Shown here: positions 33,322-42,136 of the stretch, piece by piece | Position numbering within the stretch: position 1 is the stretch's first letter | Layout of the letters: every line of letters begins with the position of its first letter | Source of the DNA: Thermoanaerobaculia bacterium | GTDB lineage: Bacteria > Acidobacteriota > Thermoanaerobaculia > Multivoradales > Multivoraceae | Length of the DNA stretch: 64,000 bases | Direction of reading: 5' to 3' | Assembly (NCBI GenBank): GCA_022823665.1 | Contig: JAJEHN010000019.1 | Location: 1 to 64,000, forward strand | Program-made: the position numbers and the translations under genes | The notes under the pieces: generated by a model | Databases searched by the model: none | What the model was told of the DNA's origin: nothing | Seen by the model: the letters and a program-made list of their open reading frames with translations, nothing else

Positions 33322-33392
33322 GCCGACCTGCGGCCGGCGCGTACTGCCGGGCGCCTGCGGCGCCAGCGGGTCAGAAGACCCGCGCACCTAAG
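33322..33392 (+). repeat. Dispersed hairpin repeat, copy 4
   Basis: 5' stem GCC-GACCTGC-GGC region, middle stem GGCGCC-TGC-GGCGCC (compensatory change from the GCCGCC/GGCGGC of other copies), then the core GCGGGTC-AGAA-GACCCGC and tail GCACCTAAG. It overlaps the 3' end of the NYN-like gene and supplies its stop codon. Confidence 0.85.
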
Positions 33393-34306
33393 TCGATGAA
33401 GCGGTCGCACTGGGCGCGCACCTGCGCATCGCCCTCCGGCCCCCCGAGACCGATGACCGTCAGACCGTTCATCTGCAGCTTGGCGACCAGGGGCAGCATC
33501 TGGACCGACGTCGCCACCAGCACGACCGTGTCGACGCTCTGCTTCGTGTAGCAGAGTTCCAGCGCATCCACGACGATCCGCACCGCCGCCGAGCAGCCGC
33601 GCACTTCCGTGCCCGAGGGCACGTCGACGACCTCGGCGCCTCCACCGTGGAGCGCCTTCCGGTCGAGCCGCTCCTCGCTCGCGTCGGCATAGACGCGGCG
33701 CAGGACGAGCCTGCCGAGTTCCCCGTCCAGCCGCGCCAACAGGCCTTCCGCATCGAGCGCTGGGCCGCCCTCGAGGCTTCGCTCCAGACCGCCCAGGTCG
33801 AGAAGGACCGCGGCGCGGCCCGGTCCACCCGACTTCGTCTTCCGTGGCGCGGCGGCCGGACCCTGCGCTTCGGCGCCCTCGCCGGCCTCGCCCTGCTGCT
33901 GCGGTCCCCCACCGCGTCCGCGGCGGCGCGAGCGACGGCGACGGCGGCGACGACGTTTGGGAGGCGCGGCCTCGCCGTCTTCGCCAGTTGCCGGCCGGGC
34001 CGGTTCGGCCGGTTCCGTCGCGGCCTCGAGCGCCGCGGACACTGGAGGTTCGGCGGCAGGCTCGGCCTCTTCCGCCGCTTCCTCCTGCCCGTCCGGCGCT
34101 TCCTCGGCCGCCGCCACCTCGGCCAGCGGGACCTCAGTCGGCTCGGAAGCCGTCGACCGGGATTCGTCCGGCTCGGGAGCGGCCGCGGACTCGTCGCCGC
34201 CAGCCGTCTCGACCTGCGGCTCGTCGTCGGTCTCGGCGCCGGCTGCTTCCGGCCGCGCCGGTCCAGGTTTCTCCTCCGCTGCCGGTCTCCGCCACCAGGG
34301 ATTCAC
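33371..34306 (-). CDS. NYN/LabA-like domain protein with Arg-rich linker
   Basis: About 311 residues from a GTG at 34306, chosen because GGGGGAGAG precedes it and longer frames enter the divergent kinase gene. Residues 10-95 are acidic, Ala/Pro/Glu-rich and probably disordered. Then comes an eight-arginine tract and RRGRGGG, an RNA-binding-like linker. The last 145 residues resemble a NYN (PIN-like) domain: AAVLLDLGGLE, DTVVLVATSVQMLPLVAKLQMNGLTVIGLG. The usual second-strand Asn and the DSDF acids are absent, so nuclease activity is doubtful. The C terminus LGARVF and the stop are encoded by a repeat copy. Confidence 0.65.
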   Translation of the reverse strand: MNPWWRRPAAEEKPGPARPEAAGAETDDEPQVETAGGDESAAAPEPDESRSTASEPTEVPLAEVAAAEEAPDGQEEAAEEAEPAAEPPVSAALEAATEPAEPARPATGEDGEAAPPKRRRRRRRRSRRRGRGGGPQQQGEAGEGAEAQGPAAAPRKTKSGGPGRAAVLLDLGGLERSLEGGPALDAEGLLARLDGELGRLVLRRVYADASEERLDRKALHGGGAEVVDVPSGTEVRGCSAAVRIVVDALELCYTKQSVDTVVLVATSVQMLPLVAKLQMNGLTVIGLGGPEGDAQVRAQCDRFIDLGARVF

Positions 34307-34412
34307 TCTCACTCTCCCCCTATCGGAAGTCCTGTTCGGGCTGCTCCGGCGCCGGGCGCAATCGCCTCTCCGGGCCGCGGCCGGCGCCGCCGGGGATTGT
34401 ATAGTCCGGGCA

Positions 34413-35063
34413 GTGCCCGTGGACGCGCTCCCGTACCGGTACCTGGCCGTCGACGGACCGATCGGCGTAGGCAAGACGACCCTGGTCGAGATGCTCGCGC
34501 AACGCTTCGAGGGGGTGAAGATCCTCGAAGACGTGGACAACCCCTTCCTCGAGGCGTTCTACCGCGACCGGCCCGGCACCGCGTTCCAGACCGAGCTCTA
34601 CTTCCTGCTGACGCGCTACAAGCAGCAGCTCGACCTGGCCCAGGAAGAACTCTTCGATCCCATCCGCCTCGCCGACTACACTTTCGCCAAGAGTCGGCTG
34701 TTCGCCTTCCTGAACCTGGCGGACGGCGACCTGATGCTGTTCGAGAAGCTCTACGACCTGCTCGAGCCGCAACTGAGCCAGCCGGACCTGCTGATCTTCC
34801 TGACCGCCGACATCGACACCTGCATGGCGCGGATTCACAAGCGCCGCCGCGCCATCGAACAGAACATCTCGGCCGACTACCTGGGCGAGCTGATCGAGGC
34901 CTACAACCACCACTACTACCACTACGATGGGTCGCCCCTCCTCGTCGTGGACAGCCGCAACCTGGACTTCGAGCACAAGCCGACCGACTTCGAGGAGTTG
35001 CTCCACCACATCTCGCGGCAGATCCGCGGCACCGAGTACTTCGTGCCCGCGCGCAGCACCTGA
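34413..35063 (+). CDS. Deoxynucleoside kinase
   Basis: A 216-residue kinase with the P-loop GPIGVGKTT (residues 15-23). ILEDVDNPFLEAFY, the arginine-bearing FAKSRLFAF segment, and the lid RIHKRRRAIEQNISADYL fit the dNK/dGK family, which phosphorylates deoxyribonucleosides for salvage. The GTG at 34413 gives the P-loop a normal distance; a GTG two codons on is equally possible. It diverges from the NYN-like gene and precedes thiG by 12 bp. Confidence 0.9.
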   Translation: MPVDALPYRYLAVDGPIGVGKTTLVEMLAQRFEGVKILEDVDNPFLEAFYRDRPGTAFQTELYFLLTRYKQQLDLAQEELFDPIRLADYTFAKSRLFAFLNLADGDLMLFEKLYDLLEPQLSQPDLLIFLTADIDTCMARIHKRRRAIEQNISADYLGELIEAYNHHYYHYDGSPLLVVDSRNLDFEHKPTDFEELLHHISRQIRGTEYFVPARST

Positions 35064-35075
35064 GAGAAAGACGCC

Positions 35076-35855
35076 ATGACCACGCCAGAACCCCTTGTCA
35101 TCGCCGGCCGCGAGTTCCACTCGCGTCTCATTCTCGGCACCGGCAAGTACAGCGACGAACAGGTGATGGTCGACGCCTTCGACGCCTCCGGCACCGAGAT
35201 GGTCACGGTGGCGCTTCGACGCGTCAACCTCGACGACCTGGGCAAGGGCTCGCTGATCGACCACGTCGACCAGGACCGCTACCTGCTGCTCCCCAACACC
35301 GCCGCCTGCTACACCGCGGACGAGGCGGTGCGGACGGCGCGACTGGCGCGCGAGCTTGGCGGCTGGAACTGGGTCAAGCTGGAAGTGATCGGCGACGAGA
35401 AGACCCTCTTTCCGGACAACGAAGAGCTGCTCGCGGCGACCCGGGAGCTCGTCGCCGACGACTTCGTCGTGCTTCCCTACACGACGGACGATCCGATCAC
35501 CTGCCGCAAGCTCGAGGACCTCGGCGCGGCCGCGGTGATGCCGCTCGCGGCGCCGATCGGCTCGGGGATGGGCATCCGCAATCCGGCGAACCTGCGGATC
35601 ATCGTCGAGCAGGCGAACGTGCCGGTCATCGTGGACGCCGGCGTCGGCACCGCGAGCGACGCCGCCCTGGCGATGGAGCTGGGCGCGGACGGCGTGTTGA
35701 TGAACACGGGCGTCGCCGGCGCCCGGGATCCGGTGCGCATGGCCCGGGCGATGAAGCTCGCGGTCGAAGCCGGCTGGCTGGCTGCCAACGCCGGGCGGAT
35801 TCCGAAGAAGCTCTATGCGACGGCGTCGTCGCCAGCAGAGGGAGTGATTACCTGA
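35076..35855 (+). CDS. thiG: Thiazole synthase
   Basis: A 259-residue TIM-barrel enzyme. The Schiff-base lysine is K101 in WVKLEVIGD. The phosphate-binding ends are PIGSGMGI and [26 protein letters not shown], all characteristic of ThiG. It makes the thiazole phosphate of thiamine from deoxyxylulose phosphate, dehydroglycine and ThiS thiocarboxylate. No thiS, thiH/thiO or TPP riboswitch is next to it. It ends with an 8-bp convergent overlap with tsaD. Confidence 0.95.
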   Translation: MTTPEPLVIAGREFHSRLILGTGKYSDEQVMVDAFDASGTEMVTVALRRVNLDDLGKGSLIDHVDQDRYLLLPNTAACYTADEAVRTARLARELGGWNWVKLEVIGDEKTLFPDNEELLAATRELVADDFVVLPYTTDDPITCRKLEDLGAAAVMPLAAPIGSGMGIRNPANLRIIVEQANVPVIVDAGVGTASDAALAMELGADGVLMNTGVAGARDPVRMARAMKLAVEAGWLAANAGRIPKKLYATASSPAEGVIT

Positions 35856-36933
35856 AGGGGATGCGGCTCTCGGCGTCGGCGGACCGCGGGTCGTCGGTGT
35901 CGCCGCGGCGGAGGCGCAGGAGGCCGGCGTGGGCGATCATCGCCGCGTTGTCGCCGCAGTAGCGGAGCGGGACGAGCAGGACCTCCGCGCCTCGACGTTC
36001 GCCCCAGGCGACCACTTCCCGCCGCAGCAGGCGGTTCGCCGCCACGCCGCCCGAAACGGAGAGCCGCTCCACCGGCCGCTCGCCGCGGAGCCGGTCCAGG
36101 CGGTCGATCAACTGCGCCACCGCGGTGTGCCGGAAACCGGCGAGGAGGTCGAGCACCTCCCGCGGCCAGGCCTCGTCGTCGCCGGTGGCATGACCGTTCC
36201 CCGCCTCGATCTCGCCGAGCGCGCGCAGCGCCTGGCTCTTCAATCCCGAGTACGAGAACGCCAGTTCGCTGGACTTGATCGTGGCCACCCGGAACGGACA
36301 GGCCGCCGGATCACCGAGCTCGGCCAGGCGATCGACCTCGGCGCCGGCCGGGAAGGCCAGGCCGACACGATGGCCGATCTTGTCGAAGGCCTCGCCGATC
36401 GCGTCGTCCCGGGTCTCGGCCAGGCTGGTCACGGCGCCGGACGGACCGTCGACGGCGAGCAGGCTGGTGTGGCCGCCGGACACGACCAGGCCGACCATCG
36501 ACTCGGGGACCGAACGGCTCGCGCCGTCGGTCCGGAGCAGGGGCGAGAAGAGGTGGCCCTCCAGGTGATGCACCGCAAGGAAGGGCACGCCGAGCGAGTA
36601 GCTGATCGCCTTGCCGAGAGAGAGCCCGACGAGAAGCGAGCCCACCAGGCCGGGCCCGCGGGTCGCCGCGACGGCGCCGACGTCGGACCAGTACACACCC
36701 GCTTCCTCAAGCGCCGCCGCCGACACCCCGGGCCAGTTGCGCAGATGTTCGCGCGACGCCGCCTCGGGTACCACGCCGCCGAACGGACGGTGCACGTCCA
36801 GTTGGCTGGAGACCACGGACGAAAGCACGCGGCCCTCCGCGTCGAGCACCGCACAGGCGGTGTCGTCGCAGGACGTTTCGATGCCGAGGACGAAGCCCTC
36901 GAACGGGGTGGCCGCTTCGTTGGCCGTCGACAT
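35848..36933 (-). CDS. tsaD: tRNA N6-adenosine threonylcarbamoyltransferase
   Basis: A 361-residue ASKHA-fold protein. The opening [15 protein letters not shown] and the metal motif HHLEGH are diagnostic of TsaD/Kae1, and the ATP-binding region [10 protein letters not shown] and [13 protein letters not shown] follow. With TsaB and TsaE it completes the t6A37 modification of ANN-decoding tRNAs. Those partners are not in the window. It diverges from pgk. Confidence 0.97.
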   Translation of the reverse strand: MSTANEAATPFEGFVLGIETSCDDTACAVLDAEGRVLSSVVSSQLDVHRPFGGVVPEAASREHLRNWPGVSAAALEEAGVYWSDVGAVAATRGPGLVGSLLVGLSLGKAISYSLGVPFLAVHHLEGHLFSPLLRTDGASRSVPESMVGLVVSGGHTSLLAVDGPSGAVTSLAETRDDAIGEAFDKIGHRVGLAFPAGAEVDRLAELGDPAACPFRVATIKSSELAFSYSGLKSQALRALGEIEAGNGHATGDDEAWPREVLDLLAGFRHTAVAQLIDRLDRLRGERPVERLSVSGGVAANRLLRREVVAWGERRGAEVLLVPLRYCGDNAAMIAHAGLLRLRRGDTDDPRSADAESRIPFR

Positions 36934-36997
36934 GCCGGCGACGTTATCCTCCCCTCACCGACGCCGGCCGGCGCGGCGGCCCACCGAGATCGCGACC

Positions 36998-38218
36998 TTG
37001 ATCTTCCCACCGAGCTTCCGTGACGGCTCCCTCGCGTTGCGAGGCCGGCGCGTCATCGTCCGGGTCGACTTCAACGTGCCGATGTCCGGCGAGGAGGTGC
37101 TCGACGCGACCCGTCTGCGGGAAGCGGCGCCCACGATCGACACTCTCTGCGACGCCGGCGCCCGCGTCGTCCTGCTGTCCCACCGCGGCCGGCCACGGGG
37201 CAAGGCTGACCGGCGACTCAGCCTGGGTCCGGTCGCCGGCGCCCTGTCCTCCATCCTCGGGCGGCCCGTCGCCTTCGCCGCGGACTGCGTCGGCCCGACC
37301 GCCCGGAACGCCGCCGCCGCGCTCGACGACGGGGACGTCCTGCTGTGCGAGAACGTTCGCTTCCACGCCGGCGAGGAAGCGAACGATCCGGCCTTCGCCG
37401 CCGGGCTGGCCGCCCTCGGCGAGGTCTACGTCAACGACGCTTTCGGCACCGCCCACCGCGCCCATGCCTCCACCGCCGCCGTCTGCGGCCTGGTGAAGCA
37501 GGCCTTCAGCGGGCTGCTGCTCGACCGCGAGCTGCGGCAGCTCGACCGGCTGCTCGACGACCCGCCGCGGCCGTTCGTGCTCGTCACAGGCGGCGCGAAG
37601 ATCCGGGGCAAGATCGGCGCCCTGCGGCGCCTGCTGCCCCTGGTCGACCGGGTCCTGGTCGGCGGCGGCATGTCGAACACGTTCCTGGCCGCCCGCGGCG
37701 CCGAACTCGGTTCCTCCCTGGTCGAGACGGAGAGCTTCGACCTGGCGCGGGAGATCGAGACCGCGGCCGCGGCCGGCGGCGCCGAGCTGCTCCTGCCAAA
37801 CGACATCGTGGTCACGGATTCGCTCGACGCAAACCCCTCGGAGCGGGGGACTCGCACGGTGCCGGTGGAGGACGGCGTGCCGGCCGGATGGCTCGCGGTC
37901 GACATCGGGCCGGAGACCCGAGCCGCGTTCGAGGCCGCGATCGCCGGCGCCGCGACCCTGTTCTGGAACGGCCCGATGGGCGTCTTCGAGACACCGCCCT
38001 TCGATGCCGGCAGCCTCGCGGTGGCGCGAGCCGTAGCCGCCTGCGACGGCTTCACCGCGATCGGCGGCGGGGAAACGGTGGCCGCGGTCCGGCAGGAGAA
38101 GCTGTCCGGGAAAATCGATCACGTCTCGACCGGCGGCGGCGCCTCCCTGGCGCTGCTGGCCGGCGAGGAACTGCCGGCTGTCGAGGCACTCAACGCCCGG
38201 CGCAGGGAGGAAGCATGA
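36998..38218 (+). CDS. pgk: Phosphoglycerate kinase
   Basis: About 406 residues from a TTG at 36998. The N-terminal VIVRVDFNVPM, LSHRGRPRG, ENVRFHAGEE, VNDAFGTAHRAHAS, and the C-terminal WNGPMGVFE and TAIGGGETVAAV are the complete PGK signature. It makes ATP from 1,3-bisphosphoglycerate in glycolysis. The TTG is preferred because the next upstream ATG (36932) abuts the tsaD start and would add a non-homologous 22-residue tail. It overlaps tpiA by 4 bp. Confidence 0.96.
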   Translation: MIFPPSFRDGSLALRGRRVIVRVDFNVPMSGEEVLDATRLREAAPTIDTLCDAGARVVLLSHRGRPRGKADRRLSLGPVAGALSSILGRPVAFAADCVGPTARNAAAALDDGDVLLCENVRFHAGEEANDPAFAAGLAALGEVYVNDAFGTAHRAHASTAAVCGLVKQAFSGLLLDRELRQLDRLLDDPPRPFVLVTGGAKIRGKIGALRRLLPLVDRVLVGGGMSNTFLAARGAELGSSLVETESFDLAREIETAAAAGGAELLLPNDIVVTDSLDANPSERGTRTVPVEDGVPAGWLAVDIGPETRAAFEAAIAGAATLFWNGPMGVFETPPFDAGSLAVARAVAACDGFTAIGGGETVAAVRQEKLSGKIDHVSTGGGASLALLAGEELPAVEALNARRREEA

Positions 38219-39006
38219 CGCGCACACCGATCATCGCCGGCAACTGGAAGATGAACCTGCTCCGCGCGGACGTCACGGCTTACGCCGAGGCTCTCGCGGC
38301 CGCAGGCCCGTCCGGCGCGCAGGCCCCCGACAACGAGGTGGACGTCGTCCTGTTCCCGACGCCCGTCTACCTGGGTCTCGCGGCGACGGCGATGCCCGAC
38401 TGGGTCGCCGTCGGCGCCCAGGACGTCCACGCCGAGGACGGCGGCGCCTACACCGGCGACGTCGCCGCCGCGCAGATCGTCGATGCCGGCGCTTCCTGGG
38501 CCCTGGCCGGCCACTCCGAACGGCGCCAGTACCACGGCGAATCGAACGACGACGTGGCGCGCAAGGCCCGGCGGGCCCTCGGCGCCGGGCTCGTCCCGGT
38601 CGTCTGCGTGGGCGAAACCCTGGAACAGCGCCAGCAGGACCAGACGGAGGCGATCCTCGACGCCCAGTTGGGGGCCGTCCTCGAAGTGCTCGCCGCGGCC
38701 GGCGGCGCCGGAGCCGGCGCCGTCGTCGCCTACGAACCGGTGTGGGCGATCGGCACCGGCCTCAGCGCCTCGCCCGAGATCGCCGCCTCCGTCCACGGCC
38801 ACCTGCGGGCCCGGCTGAACGGCCACCAGGGCGGGCTCGGCGACTCGACCCGGATCCTCTACGGCGGCTCGGTAAACGCCGACAACTGCCGGGATCTGAT
38901 CGGCCGCACCGACATCGACGGCTTCCTCATCGGCGGCGCAAGTCTTGATCCTGCCTCGTTCCTGCGTATCATTCGTCTTTCTACGGGTTCCGGCGACGGC
39001 TCCTGA
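38215..39006 (+). CDS. tpiA: Triosephosphate isomerase
   Basis: A 263-residue TIM barrel. Catalytic residues are N10 and K12 in GNWKMN, the histidine in AGHSERR and the glutamate in AYEPVWAIGTG. The phosphate loop is LYGGSVNADN. It interconverts DHAP and glyceraldehyde 3-phosphate. It is translationally coupled to pgk (ATGA) and followed by secG 55 bp on, a common pgk-tpiA-secG order in many bacteria. Confidence 0.97.
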   Translation: MTRTPIIAGNWKMNLLRADVTAYAEALAAAGPSGAQAPDNEVDVVLFPTPVYLGLAATAMPDWVAVGAQDVHAEDGGAYTGDVAAAQIVDAGASWALAGHSERRQYHGESNDDVARKARRALGAGLVPVVCVGETLEQRQQDQTEAILDAQLGAVLEVLAAAGGAGAGAVVAYEPVWAIGTGLSASPEIAASVHGHLRARLNGHQGGLGDSTRILYGGSVNADNCRDLIGRTDIDGFLIGGASLDPASFLRIIRLSTGSGDGS

Positions 39007-39061
39007 GCCCTGACGAACGGAGCCGTGATCGCGTTGCGGATACCCCGGAAGGGAGATTGAC

Positions 39062-39463
39062 TTGATCTTCGTGCTGTATGCCGTCCACGTGACGGTTTCG
39101 CTGTTTCTGGTCCTCGTCGTCCTGCTGCAGCAGGGCAAGGGGGCCGACCTGTCCGTGTTCGGCGGCGGCGCGTCTCAGGCCGCCTTCGGCGCCCGCGGCG
39201 CGGCCACGCTTCTGCACAAGCTGACCGTCGGCTGCTTCGTCCTCTTCATCGTGACGACGCTCTCGATCGGCTTCATGCAGAAGCAGGACACCTCATCGGT
39301 CATGAGCGGCGTCGGTTCCGTGATGGACGAGGTCCAGGCCACCGAGCCGTCAGAGGCGCCGGTTTCGACGGCACCGGCCCAGGAAACCGAGGCGGCGCCG
39401 GCGGAAGCCGAAGGCGACTCGACCGAAGCCGGCACCGGGACCGGAAGCGACAACCAGGGATAG
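39062..39463 (+). CDS. secG: Preprotein translocase subunit SecG
   Basis: A 133-residue protein with a TTG start after GGGAGATTGAC. Two transmembrane helices (about 3-21 and 53-74) flank the conserved loop [21 protein letters not shown], which is the SecG hallmark. A disordered acidic Glu/Ala tail of about 50 residues (from EVQATEPSE) extends the C terminus beyond the usual length. It assists SecYEG-mediated export. Confidence 0.93.
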   Translation: MIFVLYAVHVTVSLFLVLVVLLQQGKGADLSVFGGGASQAAFGARGAATLLHKLTVGCFVLFIVTTLSIGFMQKQDTSSVMSGVGSVMDEVQATEPSEAPVSTAPAQETEAAPAEAEGDSTEAGTGTGSDNQG

Positions 39464-39486
39464 AGCCAGCGGACGACGTGGCCAGA

Positions 39487-39571
39487 GCCGAAGTGGCGGA
39501 ATTGGTAGACGCGCACGGTTGAGGGCCGTGTGGGGCAACCCGTGCCGGTTCGAGTCCGGCCTTCGGCACCA
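39487..39571 (+). tRNA. tRNA-Leu (GAG)
   Basis: An 85-nt class II tRNA with encoded CCA. The acceptor stem GCCGAAG pairs with CTTCGGC, the anticodon stem-loop CACGG-TTGAGGG-CCGTG gives GAG, and a variable arm TGGGGCAACCCG and T arm CCGGTTCGAGTCCGG follow. Confidence 0.96.
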
Positions 39572-39635
39572 CCCTCAGAAGCCACCCGCCGCGGCGTGAC
39601 CGCCGCAGCCGGTCTCCGGCCGTGCCGGCCGCCGC

Positions 39636-40217
39636 CTACTGGCGCTTGGCGCTCTTGATGGCGACGGTCTCGTCGGGCACGTCCCCCATGCCGTTCTTCA
39701 CACCCGTCGCGACCTTCGAAATCGCGTCGACGACCTCGAGACCCTCGACGACCTCGCCGAACACGGCGTAGCCGAAGTCGCCGCCGGAAGCGTCGAGACC
39801 CTCGTTGTCCACGGAGTTGATGAAGAACTGGGCGGTCGCCGTGTGGGGCCCCGGGAGCCTCGCCATCGAGATCGTGCCGCGCTTGTTCGAGAGACCGTTC
39901 TTCGACTCGTTCTCGATCTCCGGACGGGTGATCTTCCGCTGAAGATCCGACGTGAAGCCGCCGCCCTGGATCATGAAGCCATCGATCACCCGGTGGAAGA
40001 TCGTGCCGTCGTACCATCCGCGATCCACGTAGTCGAGGAAGTTCTCGACCGTGATCGGCGCCTTCTCCGGGTTCAGTTCCAGCACGATCGTGCCGTGGCT
40101 CGTTTCGAGGGCTACCCTCGGGGGCGTGTCCTGGCCGAAACTCGGAGCGGCCAGCAAGACGGTGGAAGCGGCGTAGATCAAGAAACGACTCCAGGGTCCG
40201 GTGAGTGAACTGTGCAT
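39636..40217 (-). CDS. Periplasmic peptidyl-prolyl isomerase, cyclophilin type
   Basis: A 193-residue cyclophilin with a signal peptide (hydrophobic 11-26, SFGQD). The catalytic arginine is in FHRVIDGFMIQGG, and the substrate pocket in TATAQFFINSVDN and FGEVVEGLEVVD. It accelerates proline isomerisation during protein folding outside the cytoplasm. It diverges from mobA with a 17-bp gap. Confidence 0.92.
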   Translation of the reverse strand: MHSSLTGPWSRFLIYAASTVLLAAPSFGQDTPPRVALETSHGTIVLELNPEKAPITVENFLDYVDRGWYDGTIFHRVIDGFMIQGGGFTSDLQRKITRPEIENESKNGLSNKRGTISMARLPGPHTATAQFFINSVDNEGLDASGGDFGYAVFGEVVEGLEVVDAISKVATGVKNGMGDVPDETVAIKSAKRQ

Positions 40218-40234
40218 CTGGTCGATCTCCAGAA

Positions 40235-40912
40235 ATGAAACCGCCCCGGCCGGATGCCGAGGGCGCGAAGCGCGCGCAGCCTAGCAGTCTGGTCGTCGGC
40301 GTCGTTCTCGCGGGCGGCCGAAGCACCCGGCTCGGCCGCCGCAAGGCCGGGCTGCGGCTCCCCGGCCTCGAGCCCGACAGCGCGGGGCCGACCCTGCTCG
40401 CCTGGGCCGTTACGCGGCTTGCGGCGGTCGACAGGGTCGGAGAAGTCGTAATCGCCGCCGGCAACGCCGGCATGGAAGCCCCGTCGGCGGACTACAGCAT
40501 CCCCGTTTCGGTTGGAACCGACGGCTCAGGTTCCGGCCCGGCAGCCGGCGTGCTCGGCGCGGCCCGGGCACGGCCGGCTCGGAACCTGCTCGTCCTGGCC
40601 TGCGACCTGCCGCTGGTCCCGGTCGACCTGCTCAGCGACCTCGCCGCCTCGGGGGCCGACCTGGCGCCGGCGGCTACCGACCCCGGCGACCCGCGATCCA
40701 TGAACCCGACCTGCGCGCTCTGGACACCGCCGGCCCTCGAACGGCTGGCGGCGCGAGTCGAAGAGGGCGACAACCGTCTCTACCCCCTCACCCGATGCGC
40801 CGGCTTGCGGGTCGAGCCCGTCCACGCCGGCCGCTTCGGAGACCCCGAGGACGTCCTGCTGAACGTGAACACGGCCGCCGACTGGGAACGGGCCCGCCGG
40901 CTGGTCGTCTAG
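40235..40912 (+). CDS. mobA: Molybdenum cofactor guanylyltransferase-like protein
   Basis: A 225-residue nucleotidyltransferase. GVVLAGGRSTRLGRRKAGL is the nucleotide-binding loop, and LVLACDLPLVPVDLL supplies the metal aspartate, both typical of MobA. It would join GMP to molybdopterin. No other molybdenum gene is nearby, so a related NTP-transferase role is possible. Its stop shares CTAG with the convergent DUF971 gene. Confidence 0.82.
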   Translation: MKPPRPDAEGAKRAQPSSLVVGVVLAGGRSTRLGRRKAGLRLPGLEPDSAGPTLLAWAVTRLAAVDRVGEVVIAAGNAGMEAPSADYSIPVSVGTDGSGSGPAAGVLGAARARPARNLLVLACDLPLVPVDLLSDLAASGADLAPAATDPGDPRSMNPTCALWTPPALERLAARVEEGDNRLYPLTRCAGLRVEPVHAGRFGDPEDVLLNVNTAADWERARRLVV

Positions 40913-41220
40913 CCGGTGCCGCACTCCTCGCAGGAGCAGAGGCTCCGCAGGAAGTCGAAGCGGTAGATGCCGGTCCAGTGCCCGTCAGACCAGGCGATGC
41001 TGAGCGCGTAGTTGCCGACCTGGGAAACAGTCTGCGCCGTCACCGGCCGCGGCGGCGGCCGAAAGCGTAGCGGGCCGGCGTTGTGGCCCTGGCACATGGC
41101 GCAGGGGCAGTAGCCCCGCAGGACGTCGTACTCGTAGTCGCTCCGGTGGCCGTCCTGCCAGAGCACGCGCAGCAGGCGCGCCTCGTGGTCCCGTCGAACT
41201 TCGGTGGGCCAGTTCGGCAT
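40909..41220 (-). CDS. DUF971-domain protein
   Basis: A 103-residue protein with the DUF971 pattern: LLRVLWQDGHRSDYEYDVLRGYCPCAMCQ, then QVGNYALSIAWSDGHWTGIYRF and LRSLCSCEEC. The two cysteine pairs (CPCAMC and CSCEEC) probably bind a metal. The domain is also the N-terminal part of gamma-butyrobetaine hydroxylases and is found near Fe-S genes. The ATG at 41220 is preferred to an upstream TTG. It follows yidD by 1 bp on the same strand. Confidence 0.85.
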   Translation of the reverse strand: MPNWPTEVRRDHEARLLRVLWQDGHRSDYEYDVLRGYCPCAMCQGHNAGPLRFRPPPRPVTAQTVSQVGNYALSIAWSDGHWTGIYRFDFLRSLCSCEECGTG

Positions 41221-41221
41221 G

Positions 41222-41557
41222 TCAATCGGGAGCCGGCCGAAAGGCCGGCGCACCGGCAAGCAGCGTCGGTGGATCCACGGTGCCCGCTGGCGTCCACGGT
41301 CCGCAGCGGACGAGCCGGGCCAGACCGCGCAGGCTTCCCGCCGCGAAACCCTGACTTCGTATCGTCGCCCGCGTGTACTCGCTGCACGTAGGTTCGAAGC
41401 GGCAGTGGACGCCGGCGCGCTCGAGGAGCGGCGAGACGGTCGCCTGGTAGGCGGAGATCAGGGCGCCGGCGGCGCGTGCCGAGAGCTGGTGTTCCGGCAG
41501 CCGGGTCATGTCGAAGGCGGCGGTGCCAGCGAGCAGGATGCCGGCAGCCAGGAGCAA
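41222..41557 (-). CDS. yidD: Membrane protein insertion efficiency factor
   Basis: About 111 residues from a TTG at 41557. An N-terminal hydrophobic segment (LLLAAGILLAG) is followed by the YidD core: AGALISAYQATVSPLL, CRFEPTCSEY, and RGLARLVRCGPW. YidD assists YidC/SecYEG in membrane insertion. The open frame continues upstream through two hairpin repeats as [17 protein letters not shown] peptide, so the true start is uncertain, and the repeat-coded stretch is probably not translated. It is usually beside rpmH-rnpA-yidC, but not here. Confidence 0.82.
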   Translation of the reverse strand: MLLAAGILLAGTAAFDMTRLPEHQLSARAAGALISAYQATVSPLLERAGVHCRFEPTCSEYTRATIRSQGFAAGSLRGLARLVRCGPWTPAGTVDPPTLLAGAPAFRPAPD

Positions 41558-41564
41558 CCGAATG

Positions 41565-41633
41565 GTCGCCGCTCCGCGGCGCCGTCTCGAGGCCGCCTCC
41601 GGCGGCAGCGGGTCAGAAGACCCGCGCACCCAG
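41565..41633 (+). repeat. Dispersed hairpin repeat, copy 5 (tandem pair, first)
   Basis: A 69-nt unit with 5' stem GTCGCCGC-TCCG-CGGCGCC, stem GCCGCC-TCC-GGCGGC, core GCGGGTC-AGAA-GACCCGC and tail GCACCCAG, directly upstream of the yidD start. Confidence 0.9.
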
Positions 41634-41639
41634 CGGACG

Positions 41640-41708
41640 GTCGCCGCTCCGCGGCGCGATCTTGAAGCCGCCTCCGGCGGCAGCGGGTCAGAGGACCCGC
41701 GCACCCAG
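41640..41708 (+). repeat. Dispersed hairpin repeat, copy 6 (tandem pair, second)
   Basis: Same 69-nt layout as copy 5 with a period of 75 bp; the core loop is AGAG instead of AGAA. The pair looks like a local duplication. Confidence 0.9.
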
Positions 41709-41743
41709 TGAGCCAGACGCCGGTGCACCCGGTTTCTGCCGCG

Positions 41744-42136
41744 TCAGAAGCGGTCGACCAGGGGCGTCAGAACCGGAATCTGGAGACGGCCGCCGTTGAC
41801 GCCGCGCACGATGCAGGCGATGCGGACCAGGACGAAGGCGACGAACAGCATGAAGAAGAACGGCGCCAGGAAGCAGCCGATGCCGGTCGTGAACACGGCG
41901 ATCTGGGCGACGACCCACAACATGAACTCGGCGGCCATCAGGACCAGACCGTGCTTGGCGTGCCAGCGGACCTCGTCGTCCCGTTCCTCGATGAGGAGGG
42001 GTACCAGGACCAGAACCCACAGGTAGGCGAGCACGACCATCAGGTTCCGGTTCGACGAGGGGCCGTCGGAAGCGGGCGGCTCTGGCGGTGCGGGCGCCCC
42101 CGAAGAGGAGGATTGCTGCGTTGCCGGTTCTGTCAT
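41744..42136 (-). CDS. DUF4870-type membrane protein
   Basis: A 130-residue protein. A Pro/Ser/Ala-rich tail of 28 residues precedes three hydrophobic segments (about 31-50, 63-85 and 90-110). [21 protein letters not shown] matches the DUF4870/Tic20-like pattern of small membrane proteins. Function is unknown. ATGA overlap couples it to bshA. Confidence 0.82.
   Translation of the reverse strand: MTEPATQQSSSSGAPAPPEPPASDGPSSNRNLMVVLAYLWVLVLVPLLIEERDDEVRWHAKHGLVLMAAEFMLWVVAQIAVFTTGIGCFLAPFFFMLFVAFVLVRIACIVRGVNGGRLQIPVLTPLVDRF

Noticed and set aside
34307..34540. N-terminal extension of the NYN-like gene
   Set aside because: It would overlap the start of the divergent deoxynucleoside kinase and is not protein-like.
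39175..39572. Protein-like frame across tRNA-Leu ([17 protein letters not shown])
   Set aside because: A well-known artefact of antisense translation through a class II tRNA.
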